A stretch of 56,034 nt of DNA from assembly GCA_003510135.1 (NCBI GenBank), contig DOKY01000008.1:64816-120849 (forward strand). The letters run 5' to 3'. A program made the translations under genes and the position numbers. Below are positions 9,375 through 17,461 of the stretch, one piece after another. Below the pieces are notes generated by a model. The model was not told the origin of the DNA. It worked only from the letters and a program-made list of their open reading frames with translations, and made no database searches. The DNA is from Pseudothermotoga sp. Its GTDB lineage: Bacteria > Thermotogota > Thermotogae > Thermotogales > DSM-5069. The number at the start of each line of letters is the position of its first letter. Within the stretch, counting starts at the first letter, position 1.

Positions 9375-10286
9375 ATGACGCAGATCGTTCTCAACCAGGT
9401 CTTGGCCATTTTCCTGCTGACGGCCTTCGGGTTCGTGCTGAAAAAGATAAATCTCTTGAACGATGGTTTCACCAAGAGCAGCTCTGATCTCATCGTCTAT
9501 GTAACTTTGCCCGCGATGATAATAAACTCCATGGACAGAGAATTTTCCAGAGACGTGGCAACGACATCTCTACAGGTTTTCCTCACAGGAGCCATTATGT
9601 ATGCCTGCACGATCTTACTCTCGTTTGTGCTCGTCTGGTTCAGAAAATTCGATGAAACACAGCGCGGTGTCTATATGTACATGGTCATCTTTGGGAACGT
9701 GGGTTATCTGGGTTATCCCGTGATGAATGTTCTGTATGGAGAGATGGGCATCTTTTACTCGGCGGTTTTCAACATATGGTTCAATATCCTCACCTGGACA
9801 ATCGGTGTGAGCATTATGGCTCGAGGAAAGCTAAATCTCAGAAGGATATTGATCAATCCGGGCTTGATTTCCACACTCTTTGGTCTGTTTGTCTTTCTCA
9901 CCCCATTGACATTGCCCACGCTGGTCAAATCCGTTCTCGAGAACGTTGGTTCGATGACAACACCACTTGCCATGTTTCTGGTTGGTGCATTCTTAGCGGA
10001 AGCGCGCATGAAAGATTTTGTTGCGGACATCGATCTGTATCTCGCCTCGGTACTGAAGCTGGTTGCTGCTCCGCTTCTGGTGTATTTGTGGCTGAGTCCT
10101 TTGCATTTGCCTCCGATCGTGAAAGTGTTGCCCATCGTGATGGCGGGAATGCCATCTGGCGTGAACACAGCAGTTTTCGCAAGGATGTTCGATAAGGATT
10201 ACAGACTCGCCGCCCAGGGTGTGGTACTCTCCACAGCGTTGTCCATGATCAGCCTGCCAGTACTGATCCTCACGGTTGTGAGATGA
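9375..10286 (+). CDS. AEC-family (auxin efflux carrier type) membrane transporter
   Basis: A 303-residue membrane protein with about ten hydrophobic segments. It opens with a segment ending LLTAFGFVLKKINLLND, continues with the polar SSDLIVYVTLPAMIINSM region typical of the AEC family, and has the second-half repeat with MAGMPSGVNTAVFARMF in its last third. Family knowledge: AEC proteins export or exchange organic acids such as malate or malonate, or auxin in plants; the substrate here is not evident. ATG start with CGGAGGA nine bases upstream. It is divergent from the DUF362 gene with 92 bases between, so the two promoters must share that gap. The tRNA-Leu gene follows with its own promoter. 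Confidence 0.85.
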   Translation: MTQIVLNQVLAIFLLTAFGFVLKKINLLNDGFTKSSSDLIVYVTLPAMIINSMDREFSRDVATTSLQVFLTGAIMYACTILLSFVLVWFRKFDETQRGVYMYMVIFGNVGYLGYPVMNVLYGEMGIFYSAVFNIWFNILTWTIGVSIMARGKLNLRRILINPGLISTLFGLFVFLTPLTLPTLVKSVLENVGSMTTPLAMFLVGAFLAEARMKDFVADIDLYLASVLKLVAAPLLVYLWLSPLHLPPIVKVLPIVMAGMPSGVNTAVFARMFDKDYRLAAQGVVLSTALSMISLPVLILTVVR

Positions 10287-10298
10287 GATGGGCAGCCC

Positions 10299-10327
10299 TT
10301 GATCTGCGTGAACGTGTGTGATAAAAT
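10299..10327 (+). promoter_or_regulatory. Sigma-70-type promoter of tRNA-Leu
   Basis: TTGATC at 10299-10304 and TAAAAT at 10322-10327 are separated by 17 bases. Transcription would start around 10334, a few bases before the mature tRNA 5' end at 10338. Confidence 0.65.
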
Positions 10328-10337
10328 TTGTGTGTAC

Positions 10338-10428
10338 GCCGAGGTGGCGGAACTGGCAGACGCGACTGACTCAAAATCAGTTGAGGGTTGACCCCCTCGT
10401 GCGGGTTCGACTCCCGCCCTCGGCACCA
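10338..10428 (+). tRNA. tRNA-Leu (anticodon CAA)
   Basis: A 91-base class II tRNA. The acceptor GCCGAGG pairs with CCTCGGC, followed by discriminator A and an encoded CCA. The anticodon stem ACTGA/TCAGT (10365-10369 and 10377-10381) closes a seven-base loop whose positions 34-36 are CAA (10372-10374), reading UUG codons. A long variable arm (GAGGGTTGACCCCCTC region) and the T-loop GGTTCGACTC are clear. It lies alone between the AEC gene and a terminator. Confidence 0.97.
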
Positions 10429-10429
10429 A

Positions 10430-10453
10430 ACCCGCCGCAAGGCGGGTTTTTTG
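10430..10453 (+). terminator. Terminator after tRNA-Leu
   Basis: ACCCGCC and GGCGGGT form a seven-base-pair stem with a GCAA loop, followed by a run of T. It begins two bases after the CCA end of the tRNA. Confidence 0.88.
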
Positions 10454-10454
10454 T

Positions 10455-10574
10455 TTGAAGTCCAAGGTGATAGAAAGACCCCTGAACGACACCAAGAGAG
10501 GAGTGGTTTTCCTGGAAGATGCAACACCAGCGTACTACCCGAGGAGTTGGATAATAGGCGCGTTCGTTGAGTAA
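10455..10574 (+). pseudogene. Possible gene remnant or small ORF behind tRNA-Leu
   Basis: An open frame (TTG 10455 or GTG 10467, stop TAA at 10572-10574) reads as ordinary protein: it includes RGVVFLEDATPAYYPRSW and ends IIGAFVE. There is no good ribosome site, and the tRNA terminator precedes it, so it would be poorly expressed. I do not recognise the family. It may be the surviving 3' end of a gene lost from this tRNA-flanking position, or chance. The remaining bases up to 10636 show nothing further. Confidence 0.25.
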
Positions 10575-10636
10575 GTACGCAATTTCGTTAGGTACACTTC
10601 AGTCATCCAACAAGCACGTGTGAAAACATCAAGCAT

Positions 10637-10673
10637 AAAAGTGTCGTACCCGCCGAAGGGTACCACACTTTTT
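10637..10673 (-). terminator. Terminator of the MalY-type aminotransferase gene
   Basis: Near-perfect stem: AAAAGTGT(C)GTACCC pairs with GGGTAC(C)ACACTTTT around a short GCCGAA loop. Read leftward it ends in TTTT and sits eight bases after the aminotransferase stop; the symmetric A/T arms mean it could also stop rightward transcription. Confidence 0.85.
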
Positions 10674-10680
10674 AGCAGGG

Positions 10681-11826
10681 CTACGTAACAAGATCGTAAG
10701 CCCTCTTCAATGAAGTGAGGATCTTCTCCAGATTTTCAGGACAACACGCGAAGTTCAATCTCACACCCTTGGGTTCGCCAAAATCAGCACCGCTGTTCAG
10801 ATACACCCTGGCCTTTTCCAGGAAGAACTTCTGTGGATTTTCCAGGCCAAGGTTTGAACAGTCCAGCCACATCAAGAATGTCGCTTCCGGCAAGGGAACG
10901 TCGATCAATGGCATGTTTTCTCTTGTGAAGTTGTAGGCGAAATCCCTGTTCTGATGAAGCCTTTCGAGCAGCGCTCTGAGCCATTCTTCGCATTCTGTGT
11001 AGGCGACCTGTAAAGCCAGAGCTCCAAAGATGTTCGGTGTGGTCAGTTCGAAGGCTTCCAGCGCTTCGATGTAAAGTCTTCTGAATTTTTCGTTCGGCAC
11101 GATACCGTAGCCGTTCGTGAGCCCCGGCACGTTGAAGCTCTTGCCGGCGGAGTTCAGAACGATCACGTTTTCGAAGTTGGTCTTGAGCATTGTTGTGAAC
11201 TGGAACGGTTCGTACACGATGTCTGCATGTATCTCGTCGCTGATGACGATGGTCCCATACTTTGAACAAAGTTGAGCAAGTTCTTTCAACTCTTCGTAGG
11301 CCCAGGCCCTTCCCACAGGATTGTGAGGATTGGAAAGGATGATCAATTTGATCTTCCTACTGGCCAAAGTGCGTTCGAGATCTTCAAGATCCATGACGTA
11401 TCTGCCGTCCACTCTTTTCAATCTGTTCTCCACGATCCGACGTCTGTTTCTTTTGACAACGTTGAAGAAAGGTGGATACACAGGTGGCTGGATCACGACC
11501 TCATCGCCAGGTTCTGTGAGAACGTTGATAAGCAAAGCCATCATGGGCATGACGCCCGGACCATCTATGATCCAGCTCTTTTCCACAGAGAAACCGTGTT
11601 TCTTGCCGTACCATCGAGCAATCGCTTCGTAATACTCGTTCGATCTGAACGTGTAACCGAAAACGCCGTGCTCAATCCTCTTGCGAAACGCTTCGAGTAT
11701 GCTGGAGCACACTTTCACGTCCATGTCCGCGATCCACGCCGGTAGAACGTCGTCACCGTACCTGGCCCTGATGGCATCGTACTTGACACAGTCAGAATGG
11801 CTCCTGTCGACATACTCGATGCACAT
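10681..11826 (-). CDS. MalY/PatB-type PLP aminotransferase or C-S lyase
   Basis: A fold-type I PLP enzyme of 381 residues. Visible landmarks: the N-terminal segment DDVLPAWIADMDVKV, the PPVYPPFF block, LSNPHNPVGRAW (cofactor phosphate and carboxylate region), VISDEIHADIVY with the Asp that contacts the pyridine nitrogen, and LNSAGKSFNVPGL with the Schiff-base Lys. These are the hallmarks of the MalY/PatB group, many of which act as cystathionine beta-lyases or cysteine desulfhydrases; some are true aminotransferases. ATG at 11826 was chosen because AAGGAG lies ten bases upstream; a frame to 11940 adds an unlikely extension. The gap 11827-11946 separates it from the Crp/Fnr gene. The enzyme is probably cytoplasmic and acts in sulfur amino-acid metabolism. 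Confidence 0.82.
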   Translation of the reverse strand: MCIEYVDRSHSDCVKYDAIRARYGDDVLPAWIADMDVKVCSSILEAFRKRIEHGVFGYTFRSNEYYEAIARWYGKKHGFSVEKSWIIDGPGVMPMMALLINVLTEPGDEVVIQPPVYPPFFNVVKRNRRRIVENRLKRVDGRYVMDLEDLERTLASRKIKLIILSNPHNPVGRAWAYEELKELAQLCSKYGTIVISDEIHADIVYEPFQFTTMLKTNFENVIVLNSAGKSFNVPGLTNGYGIVPNEKFRRLYIEALEAFELTTPNIFGALALQVAYTECEEWLRALLERLHQNRDFAYNFTRENMPLIDVPLPEATFLMWLDCSNLGLENPQKFFLEKARVYLNSGADFGEPKGVRLNFACCPENLEKILTSLKRAYDLVT

Positions 11827-11946
11827 TGAACACGCTCCTTTCGCAAAGTTTGCGAGTGGACTTTCTAAAAAGAAGATAACACATTCACCGATCAAGGTTG
11901 CCTGAATAGAACACTCCCATGCTGTCCTGCACAATGTCATTTTGGA

Positions 11947-12630
11947 TTAATCGTACAGCTGAGCGTGGTCTTTCATGTAACGTCCGTTCTTTATTTTGAT
12001 TTTTCTTCCATGGGCTTCGATTATGCCCATTTTCTCGAGCTCTAAGAACACCCGAGAGAGTGCGGGACGTGTCACTCCGAACTCTCTGGAGAGCTCTTCC
12101 TTGCTCATGTCCATTACAACGATGTCGGATCTTTGTTCTTCGGAAAGCTTCAACACATATGAACAAACCTTCTGCACGAGATTCTTCATCGCTATCTCGT
12201 AGAATCTATCCGTTATGAACAAAAAAGCATCGCTCACGTATTTCAGATAATTCCTCAAGAATCGTTCGTTTTTCATCAAGCAGGAAACAAAAATGTCCCT
12301 GTCGATCGATAGAAACACGCTTTTCTTCAGTGTCTCAACATCGACAGGGTATTTGGGATCGTCAGAGAAAACCACAGCAGAAGCCAGCAGTTTCGGCGCG
12401 ACCATGTGGTCTATCTGAAGGACACGGCCCTCTGAGTTTGTGAAGAGCCCCACCGCTTCTCCCTCGACGAGGAAGAGAAGCTCTTCACATTTTTCAGAAC
12501 GCCTTCTGACGATCTCTTTCGCCTCGTGAGTCTCGATCCTCGCCTTCTTTGCGAACTCTATCAGGAAATTCTCATCTATTCCAAAAAACAGTTCCAGTTT
12601 TTTGAGAGACTCAACGATTCTTTCGATCAT
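11947..12630 (-). CDS. Crp/Fnr-family transcription regulator, probably controlling hcp
   Basis: A 227-residue regulator: a cyclic-nucleotide-binding-like beta barrel at about 10-125, a long dimer helix, and a winged helix-turn-helix at about 165-220 with SKEELSREFGVTRPALSRVF as the recognition unit. There is no FNR-type N-terminal cysteine cluster, so an iron-sulfur sensor of that kind is not supported. It is divergent from hcp with a 14-base palindrome in the 108-base gap. Crp/Fnr regulators of the HcpR group control hcp in response to nitrosative stress in many anaerobes, and context makes that the best guess here. ATG start at 12630; ribosome site is weak. Confidence 0.82.
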   Translation of the reverse strand: MIERIVESLKKLELFFGIDENFLIEFAKKARIETHEAKEIVRRRSEKCEELLFLVEGEAVGLFTNSEGRVLQIDHMVAPKLLASAVVFSDDPKYPVDVETLKKSVFLSIDRDIFVSCLMKNERFLRNYLKYVSDAFLFITDRFYEIAMKNLVQKVCSYVLKLSEEQRSDIVVMDMSKEELSREFGVTRPALSRVFLELEKMGIIEAHGRKIKIKNGRYMKDHAQLYD

Positions 12631-12650
12631 GTACCATCACTACTCACAGT

Positions 12651-12664
12651 GTAACATAGGTTAC
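12651..12664 (+). promoter_or_regulatory. Palindromic operator between the Crp/Fnr gene and hcp
   Basis: Perfect inverted repeat GTAAC-ATAG-GTTAC. A TATAAG -10-like box lies at 12686-12691; with a start near 12699 the palindrome centre (12657.5) falls near -41, the position of class II Crp/Fnr activation sites. The placement of the -10 is inferred. Confidence 0.55.
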
Positions 12665-12738
12665 CGACGTTTCCGCAGAGGTGGGTATAAGATCAAGTTG
12701 GCGAGGGTGAAGACTTTCAGTATCAGGGAGGTGTTAGA

Positions 12739-14037
12739 ATGCTCAACATGTTTTGCTATCAATGTTCTCAAACAGCAAACGGTGAGGCCTGTACTGTCAC
12801 AGGAGTTTGTGGAAAAGGCCCAACTCTGAGCAGGTTACAGGACAATCTAATCTACATACTCAAAGGTATCTCTGCGTACTACCACCACGCAAGAGAGCTT
12901 GGATACAAAGACGAAGAGATCGCAGCCTATCTTTCGAAAGCTCTGTACTCAACATTGACGAACGTGAACTTCGATGAAGAAGATTTCCTGAAGCAGGCAC
13001 TCGAGGCTGGAATGATGAACCTAAAGGTCATGCAACTTCTTAAAAAGGCGCACATTGAAACTTACGGTGAGCCAACCCCAGCTGAGGTGGAAACCGGCAC
13101 GAAAGAAGGTCACGCAATAATAGTCACTGGTCACAATCTCAAGGTGCTGGAAGAACTGCTCAAACAGGTTGAGGGAAGTGACCTTTACGTCTACACACAT
13201 TCGGAGATGCTACCTGCGCACGGCTATCCCGGGCTCAGAAAGTACAAAAACCTCGCTGGAAACCTGGGAGGAGCCTGGCACGATCAGAGGAAGCTGTTCG
13301 ATGAAATACCCGCGGCGATTCTCGGAACGACGAACTGTGTTCTGATACCGAAGCCATCGTACACAGATCGCATGTTCACAACTTCGATAGCGAGGCTCCC
13401 GGGTGTGAAACACATAGATGGCTACGATTACTCACAGGTGATAGAGAAAGCCAGATCGTTGCCTAAACTACCTGAAAAGCCGGGAAAGCACAAGCTCGTC
13501 ACCGGTTACTCCTCGGGTGTTGTCAGATCCCTGGCGGGAAAGATAAAACAACTCGTTGAGGCTGGAAAGATATCTCGCTTCTTCGTCGTTGGCGGATGCG
13601 ACGTTCCAACGAGAAAGAACGAGTATTATCGCCGGTTCGTGGAGATGTTGCCAAAAGACACAGTCGTGATCACACTGGCCTGTGGAAAGTTCAGAATAAA
13701 CGATCTGGAACTGGGCGATGTGGAAGGACTGCCAAGGCTTCTGGACGTCGGTCAGTGCAACGACACGATCGTGGCCATAGAAATAGCATTGATGCTCTCG
13801 GAACTGCTCAACACTCCAGTGGACAAATTGCCGCTCTCCATCGTTCTCACCTGGATGGAACAGAAAGCGGTTGCGATTTTCTGGACACTCCTGGCACTCG
13901 GACTGAAGGGTATATACATCGGCCCGGTACTGCCGGCGTGGTTGAACAAAGACCTTCTGGAAATACTCGTCAGCAACTACGCTGTCAAGCTCATAAGCTC
14001 TCCCGAGGAGGATTTGAAGCAGATCCTGAAGGTTTGA
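12739..14037 (+). CDS. hcp: Hybrid-cluster protein (hydroxylamine reductase), short form
   Basis: A 432-residue iron-sulfur protein that reduces nitric oxide or hydroxylamine. The N-terminal cluster motif is C6-x2-C9-x8-C18-x5-C24, the spacing of class II/III proteins. Ligand regions for the hybrid Fe-S-O cluster are visible: VTGHNLKVLEELL, a THSEMLPAHGYPG block, TTNCVLIP, VGGCDVPT, LACGKFR, VGQCNDT and LTWMEQKAVAIFW. It is about 110 residues shorter than class I proteins because the helical insertion after the first cluster is missing, as in other hyperthermophiles. ATG at 12739 follows GGGAGGTG; an ATG at 12748 is less well placed. The divergent Crp/Fnr gene is the probable regulator and a terminator follows directly. 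Role: nitrosative or oxidative stress protection in a strict anaerobe. Confidence 0.93.
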   Translation: MLNMFCYQCSQTANGEACTVTGVCGKGPTLSRLQDNLIYILKGISAYYHHARELGYKDEEIAAYLSKALYSTLTNVNFDEEDFLKQALEAGMMNLKVMQLLKKAHIETYGEPTPAEVETGTKEGHAIIVTGHNLKVLEELLKQVEGSDLYVYTHSEMLPAHGYPGLRKYKNLAGNLGGAWHDQRKLFDEIPAAILGTTNCVLIPKPSYTDRMFTTSIARLPGVKHIDGYDYSQVIEKARSLPKLPEKPGKHKLVTGYSSGVVRSLAGKIKQLVEAGKISRFFVVGGCDVPTRKNEYYRRFVEMLPKDTVVITLACGKFRINDLELGDVEGLPRLLDVGQCNDTIVAIEIALMLSELLNTPVDKLPLSIVLTWMEQKAVAIFWTLLALGLKGIYIGPVLPAWLNKDLLEILVSNYAVKLISSPEEDLKQILKV

Positions 14038-14042
14038 AAAAG

Positions 14043-14066
14043 AGAGGGGCACCTGCCCCTCTTTTT
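14043..14066 (+). terminator. Terminator of hcp
   Basis: AGAGGGGCA pairs with TGCCCCTCT over nine bases with a CC loop, followed by TTTT. It begins five bases after the hcp stop. Confidence 0.92.
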
Positions 14067-14403
14067 GTGAGAAGATCTTTCCACAGAACCGGAAAATTGA
14101 AGGGATTCTCTTGCTGAAACACGCTGATCCTTCCGGGTGTTGGAAACAGAAAACTCAACGCACAGGAGCTTGAGAAGATAATACTGCAATCAAGGTCACG
14201 AAGCGGTAGCCATTGCTCAGCCTCATTTGTTTTCAAAAAAGGTTCGCGCAGCGTGATGTTTTCATCTCTGGAAAAGAGGCAGGAAATTGTTGAACTGCTT
14301 TCAGAATTCTGACCACACGTGCAGATAATCGAGAGGTCTGCGAAATCTCGCTGACTTGAAGTTCCCGCCATTTGTTTGTCTCAAAGAGCGCATGCAAAGG
14401 TTT
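14067..14403. other. 337-base gap with no convincing gene
   Basis: Between the hcp terminator and the permease stop. On the minus strand a frame open from about 14371 gives protein-like sequence (for example LKTNEAEQWLPLRDLDCS and PFNFPVLWKDLLTKR) but it has no ribosome site and no stop of its own before it runs through the hcp terminator and into antisense of hcp. It may be a decayed gene end. I see no RNA gene or repeat. Confidence 0.4.
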
Positions 14404-15075
14404 TTATCTCTCCCCAACAACTGTTCCAGGTATTCTGAGCTTTCTTTCCAGCCAGCTGAAGAAGAACGATGCGATCCAGACAACGGTCAAATAGATAAAA
14501 GCGGTGATCAGATAGACTTTGAAGAACTCGAAATTCCTGCTCGCGATGAACTTGGCCTGCGCCATCATCTCGGGTGCACCAATGATGTAGGCCATCGAGG
14601 TATACTTGAGCAAGTATATGAACTCGTTCGTCCAGGCTGGGATCACCAGTCTCAGCGCCTGAGGTAATATGATCGATCTCACGGCCTGCCACTTGCCCAT
14701 TCCTATGGCCAGGGCCGCCCTCATCTGTCCTGAACCTATGGAGTGTATTGCGCCTCTTATGTACTCTGCCTGATAAGCAGCGCTGTTCATCGTGAAACCA
14801 ATGAGGGCCGCGATCAGCGGGGAAAGTCTTATTCCATAAACTGGAAGACCGTAGTAAAGTATGAAAAGCTGAACGAGCATGGGCGTACCCCTTATGAGTT
14901 CTATAAAACCTGTGCTGACTAAGCTGACCAGTCTGTTTGCATACACACGCCAGACACAGAGAATGGTTCCAAACACAAGCCCAAAGATCGCCGCGAAGGC
15001 GGTCATGTAGAAAGTGACGAGCAGACCATTCAGAAGCTTTGGAATGGCTTGAATGAAAACCTCAGCAAAACTCAT
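14404..15075 (-). CDS. Amino-acid ABC transporter permease (second)
   Basis: A 223-residue inner-membrane permease of the HisM/GlnP family with about five membrane spans. The cytoplasmic loop GSGQMRAALAIGMGKWQAVR is the EAA-type motif that contacts the ATPase, and RGTPMLVQLFILYYGLP is the family signature in the first half. It starts at ATG 15075, overlapping the ATPase stop by four bases (ATGA). Together with the other permease gene it would form the heterodimeric membrane pore. Last gene of the operon; no clear terminator is seen after it. Confidence 0.93.
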   Translation of the reverse strand: MSFAEVFIQAIPKLLNGLLVTFYMTAFAAIFGLVFGTILCVWRVYANRLVSLVSTGFIELIRGTPMLVQLFILYYGLPVYGIRLSPLIAALIGFTMNSAAYQAEYIRGAIHSIGSGQMRAALAIGMGKWQAVRSIILPQALRLVIPAWTNEFIYLLKYTSMAYIIGAPEMMAQAKFIASRNFEFFKVYLITAFIYLTVVWIASFFFSWLERKLRIPGTVVGER

Positions 15076-15827
15076 TTTCTCTCCTCACCGTACAGCTCCG
15101 TGAGTCTTCTGAGGAACTGTCTTGTCCTTTCGGTTTTGGGATTCGTGAAGATCTCAGACGGGGTACCCTGCTCAACGATGACACCGTTCTCCATGAACAC
15201 GATCTCGTCTGCCACGCTTCTGGCAAAACCAAGCTCGTGAGTAACAACAAGCATCGTCATGCCACTCTTAGCGAGATCTACCATGACTGAAAGCACTTCG
15301 CCTATCAGTTCTGGATCCAGAGCGGACGTCGGTTCATCGAAGAGTATCACCTTCGGTCTCGTCGCCAAGGCTCTCGCTATGGCAACACGCTGTTTTTGAC
15401 CACCAGAAAGTTGGGATGGATAAAGGTGCGCTTTATCTGCCAAACCCACTTTTTTCAGTTGTTCCATGGCTATCTCGGTTGCTTCGGCCTTTCGAATCTT
15501 TTGAACCTTGATCAATCCTATTCTCACGTTGTCGAGAGCTGTCAGGTGGTTGAACAGGTTGAAGTCCTGAAAGACGAAACCGATCTTCTGTCTCATCCTG
15601 TGAACGTTTTTCGGTGTGATTTCTTCACCCTCCAGGAAAACTTTTCCAGAATCTGGTTCGACCAGCCTGTTGATACACAGCAGAAGCGTGCTTTTCCCAG
15701 TGCCACTGGGACCGATTATCACCTTAGTCTCACCCTTCTTCAACTCGAGCGACACGCCTTTCAAGATCTCCGTGGTCCCGTATTTCTTTCTCAGATCCAC
15801 AATTTTGAGGACTGGCTGCTGGTTCAA
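15072..15827 (-). CDS. Amino-acid ABC transporter ATP-binding protein
   Basis: A 251-residue ATPase of the GlnQ/HisP family that powers polar amino-acid uptake from the cytoplasmic face. Walker A GPSGTGKST near residue 38, Q-loop FVFQDFNLFNHLTALDN, signature LSGGQKQRVAIARALA, Walker B VILFDEPTSALDP and switch His in VVTHELGFA are all intact. It begins at TTG 15827, overlapping the stop of the upstream permease (TTGA) with GGGAGGT upstream. It lies between two permease genes, the usual order for a four-component system. Confidence 0.95.
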   Translation of the reverse strand: MNQQPVLKIVDLRKKYGTTEILKGVSLELKKGETKVIIGPSGTGKSTLLLCINRLVEPDSGKVFLEGEEITPKNVHRMRQKIGFVFQDFNLFNHLTALDNVRIGLIKVQKIRKAEATEIAMEQLKKVGLADKAHLYPSQLSGGQKQRVAIARALATRPKVILFDEPTSALDPELIGEVLSVMVDLAKSGMTMLVVTHELGFARSVADEIVFMENGVIVEQGTPSEIFTNPKTERTRQFLRRLTELYGEERK

Positions 15828-16492
15828 TGCACAACCTCCCTCGTTTCGAACCCCGGTATTCTCAATTTTTTCTCAACGAAACCCAAGATCCTGTTTGCAA
15901 AGATCGTTAAAGCGAGGTATATCGCGGCGCAGAGGAGAAATATCAGCATGGGTTCGTAGGTCCGTGCGATGATGTAGCTTCCCTGCCTCAACAATTCAAC
16001 CACGCCGAGTGCGTAGGCCATTGAGGAGTCCTTCAACACGATCGTCAGTTCGTTGGTCCACGGCACGATGGAGAAGCGCAGCGCCTGTGGGAACACGATG
16101 TGACGAAACACCTGAAAGCGCGTCATGCCCAATGAAAGAGCTGCGACGCTTTGACCCTTACCCACCGAGAGTATTGCCCCCCGAAAGATCTGAGACTGAT
16201 AAGCGGAGCTTCTCAGACCGAGTCCCAGAACGCAGGCAAAAAACGGTTCGAGCTTTATACCAACTTCAGGAAGGCCGTAGAAGATAAGCATTAAGAGCAC
16301 AAGAAGAGGTATACTCCTGAAAGTTCGCTCATAGATAGAACAGACGAGGCGCGGTACACGCGCCCCGTAGACCTGAAAAAAGCTCACCGGAATGGCTATG
16401 ACAAGACCAAGGGTCAACCCCGCGAGCGTAAGCTCGATCGTTACGAGCGTACCTTTCAGCAGTACCGGGAGAGACTCAACAATCAGTTTCAA
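15824..16492 (-). CDS. Amino-acid ABC transporter permease (first)
   Basis: A 222-residue permease of the HisQ/GlnP family with about five spans. RSIPLLVLLMLIFYGLPEVG is the family signature and GKGQSVAALSLGMTRFQVFR the ATPase-contact loop. The start at TTG 16492 follows a weak GGACAGG site; 38 bases separate it from the binding-protein stop. The N-terminal helix is hydrophobic without a cleavable signal. Confidence 0.92.
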   Translation of the reverse strand: MKLIVESLPVLLKGTLVTIELTLAGLTLGLVIAIPVSFFQVYGARVPRLVCSIYERTFRSIPLLVLLMLIFYGLPEVGIKLEPFFACVLGLGLRSSAYQSQIFRGAILSVGKGQSVAALSLGMTRFQVFRHIVFPQALRFSIVPWTNELTIVLKDSSMAYALGVVELLRQGSYIIARTYEPMLIFLLCAAIYLALTIFANRILGFVEKKLRIPGFETREVVH

Positions 16493-16530
16493 CCTGTCCA
16501 GTTCTATCCTTTAACCCCCCCACGCGCTCC

Positions 16531-17256
16531 TCAAAAGTATTTGTCAATCAGTTCGTTGATCTTGCCCGTTTCGGTGAGTGTTTTCAGAGCCTGATTGATC
16601 TTGTCCAGAAGCTCCTTGTTTCCCTTTCTAACGGCTATACCGTACTGTTCCCCCGTCACTATGACGCCCACGACCTTGACGGGCTTCGTCGCTGCGAACC
16701 TGTTCGCGACGGGTGAATCCAGCACTATCGCGTCGATGTTACCGTTCAGAAGATCGCTCAAAGCCAAAATGAAGGTGTCGTACCTCTTCAGGTTTCGTTC
16801 AGGCAAAAGCCCCTTCTCAACGAGATTCTCCGTGCACCACAGATCACCCGTGGTACCAGTTTGCACACCTATTCTGTACTTTCCAAACAGAACGGTGACT
16901 GTGAGATCCGAATCGGCCCTGACGATGATGCTCTGATCGGCAGACCAGTAAGGCATTGAGAAGTCGACGACCTTCTTCCTCTCCTCCGTTATCGTCATCG
17001 CCGCAGCGGCCACATCGATTTGACCTGCACGGAGAGCCGGTATGAGCGAATCGAAACTCATGTCCACGAACTTCAACTCGAAACCAGCTATTCTCGCTAT
17101 CTCACGCATGAGGTCCATGTCGAAGCCAACGAACTGTCCGTTCTCAATGTACTCGAAAGGTGGAAAATCCGCACTCGTTCCCACGGTTACTGTTTCAGCA
17201 AAGAGCACGCATGATGCCAGAATCAGCACACTGAGAAATACCCTCGACATTTTCAC
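16531..17256 (-). CDS. Amino-acid ABC transporter substrate-binding protein
   Basis: A 241-residue secreted binding protein of the SBP_bac_3 family. A signal peptide (about 1-18, MSRVFLSVLILASCVLFAET core) has a cysteine but no clear lipobox. The mature part has TVGTSADFPPFEYIENGQ, GFDMDLMREIARIAG, AAAAMTITEERKKVVDFSMPY and GVQTGTTGDLWC, the standard ligand-binding blocks of polar amino-acid binders. Specificity cannot be fixed; the acidic residue that selects arginine or lysine binders is not distinguishable by eye. The start is GTG 17256 because AAGGAGGGGTGA precedes it; a frame to 17283 adds unlikely residues. First gene of a four-gene operon with its own promoter. Confidence 0.92.
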   Translation of the reverse strand: MKMSRVFLSVLILASCVLFAETVTVGTSADFPPFEYIENGQFVGFDMDLMREIARIAGFELKFVDMSFDSLIPALRAGQIDVAAAAMTITEERKKVVDFSMPYWSADQSIIVRADSDLTVTVLFGKYRIGVQTGTTGDLWCTENLVEKGLLPERNLKRYDTFILALSDLLNGNIDAIVLDSPVANRFAATKPVKVVGVIVTGEQYGIAVRKGNKELLDKINQALKTLTETGKINELIDKYF

Positions 17257-17288
17257 GCTATCACCCCTCCTTCTGTTCGTCAAAGCAA

Positions 17289-17318
17289 ATTATACCATTC
17301 TCCGTGTGTTCACACCAA
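17289..17318 (-). promoter_or_regulatory. Promoter of the amino-acid ABC operon
   Basis: Read leftward: TTGGTG at 17318-17313, an 18-base spacer, and a perfect TATAAT at 17294-17289. The start codon is about 33 bases further. The rest of 17257-17461 shows no gene I trust. Confidence 0.7.
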
Positions 17319-17461
17319 CGAACGTGAGTTTCACGACCAATCTGGGCAAGATTGTTACGGATGAAGTGGGTTTTACACGCGTTGAGATTGAAGTGCGAAG
17401 GCAGTTTCCACTGCGAGGTGGTGCCGTTCGAGCGTGTCCATCCAGAACAGTTCTGGCTTCT

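Noticed and set aside
10338..10680. An integrated element at tRNA-Leu
   Set aside because: No integrase, direct repeat of the tRNA end or foreign gene is visible; only a short fragment.
14043..14371. Minus-strand frame in the gap after hcp as a real gene
   Set aside because: It has no own stop before passing through the hcp terminator and into antisense sequence, and no start signal. Listed only as a possible remnant.
17284..17461. Protein-like plus-strand frames between the amino-acid ABC operon and the lyase gene (for example a stretch with CEGSFHCEVVPFERVHPEQF)
   Set aside because: Two frames look partly coding but neither has a ribosome site or a complete domain, and the region holds a good promoter for the ABC operon.
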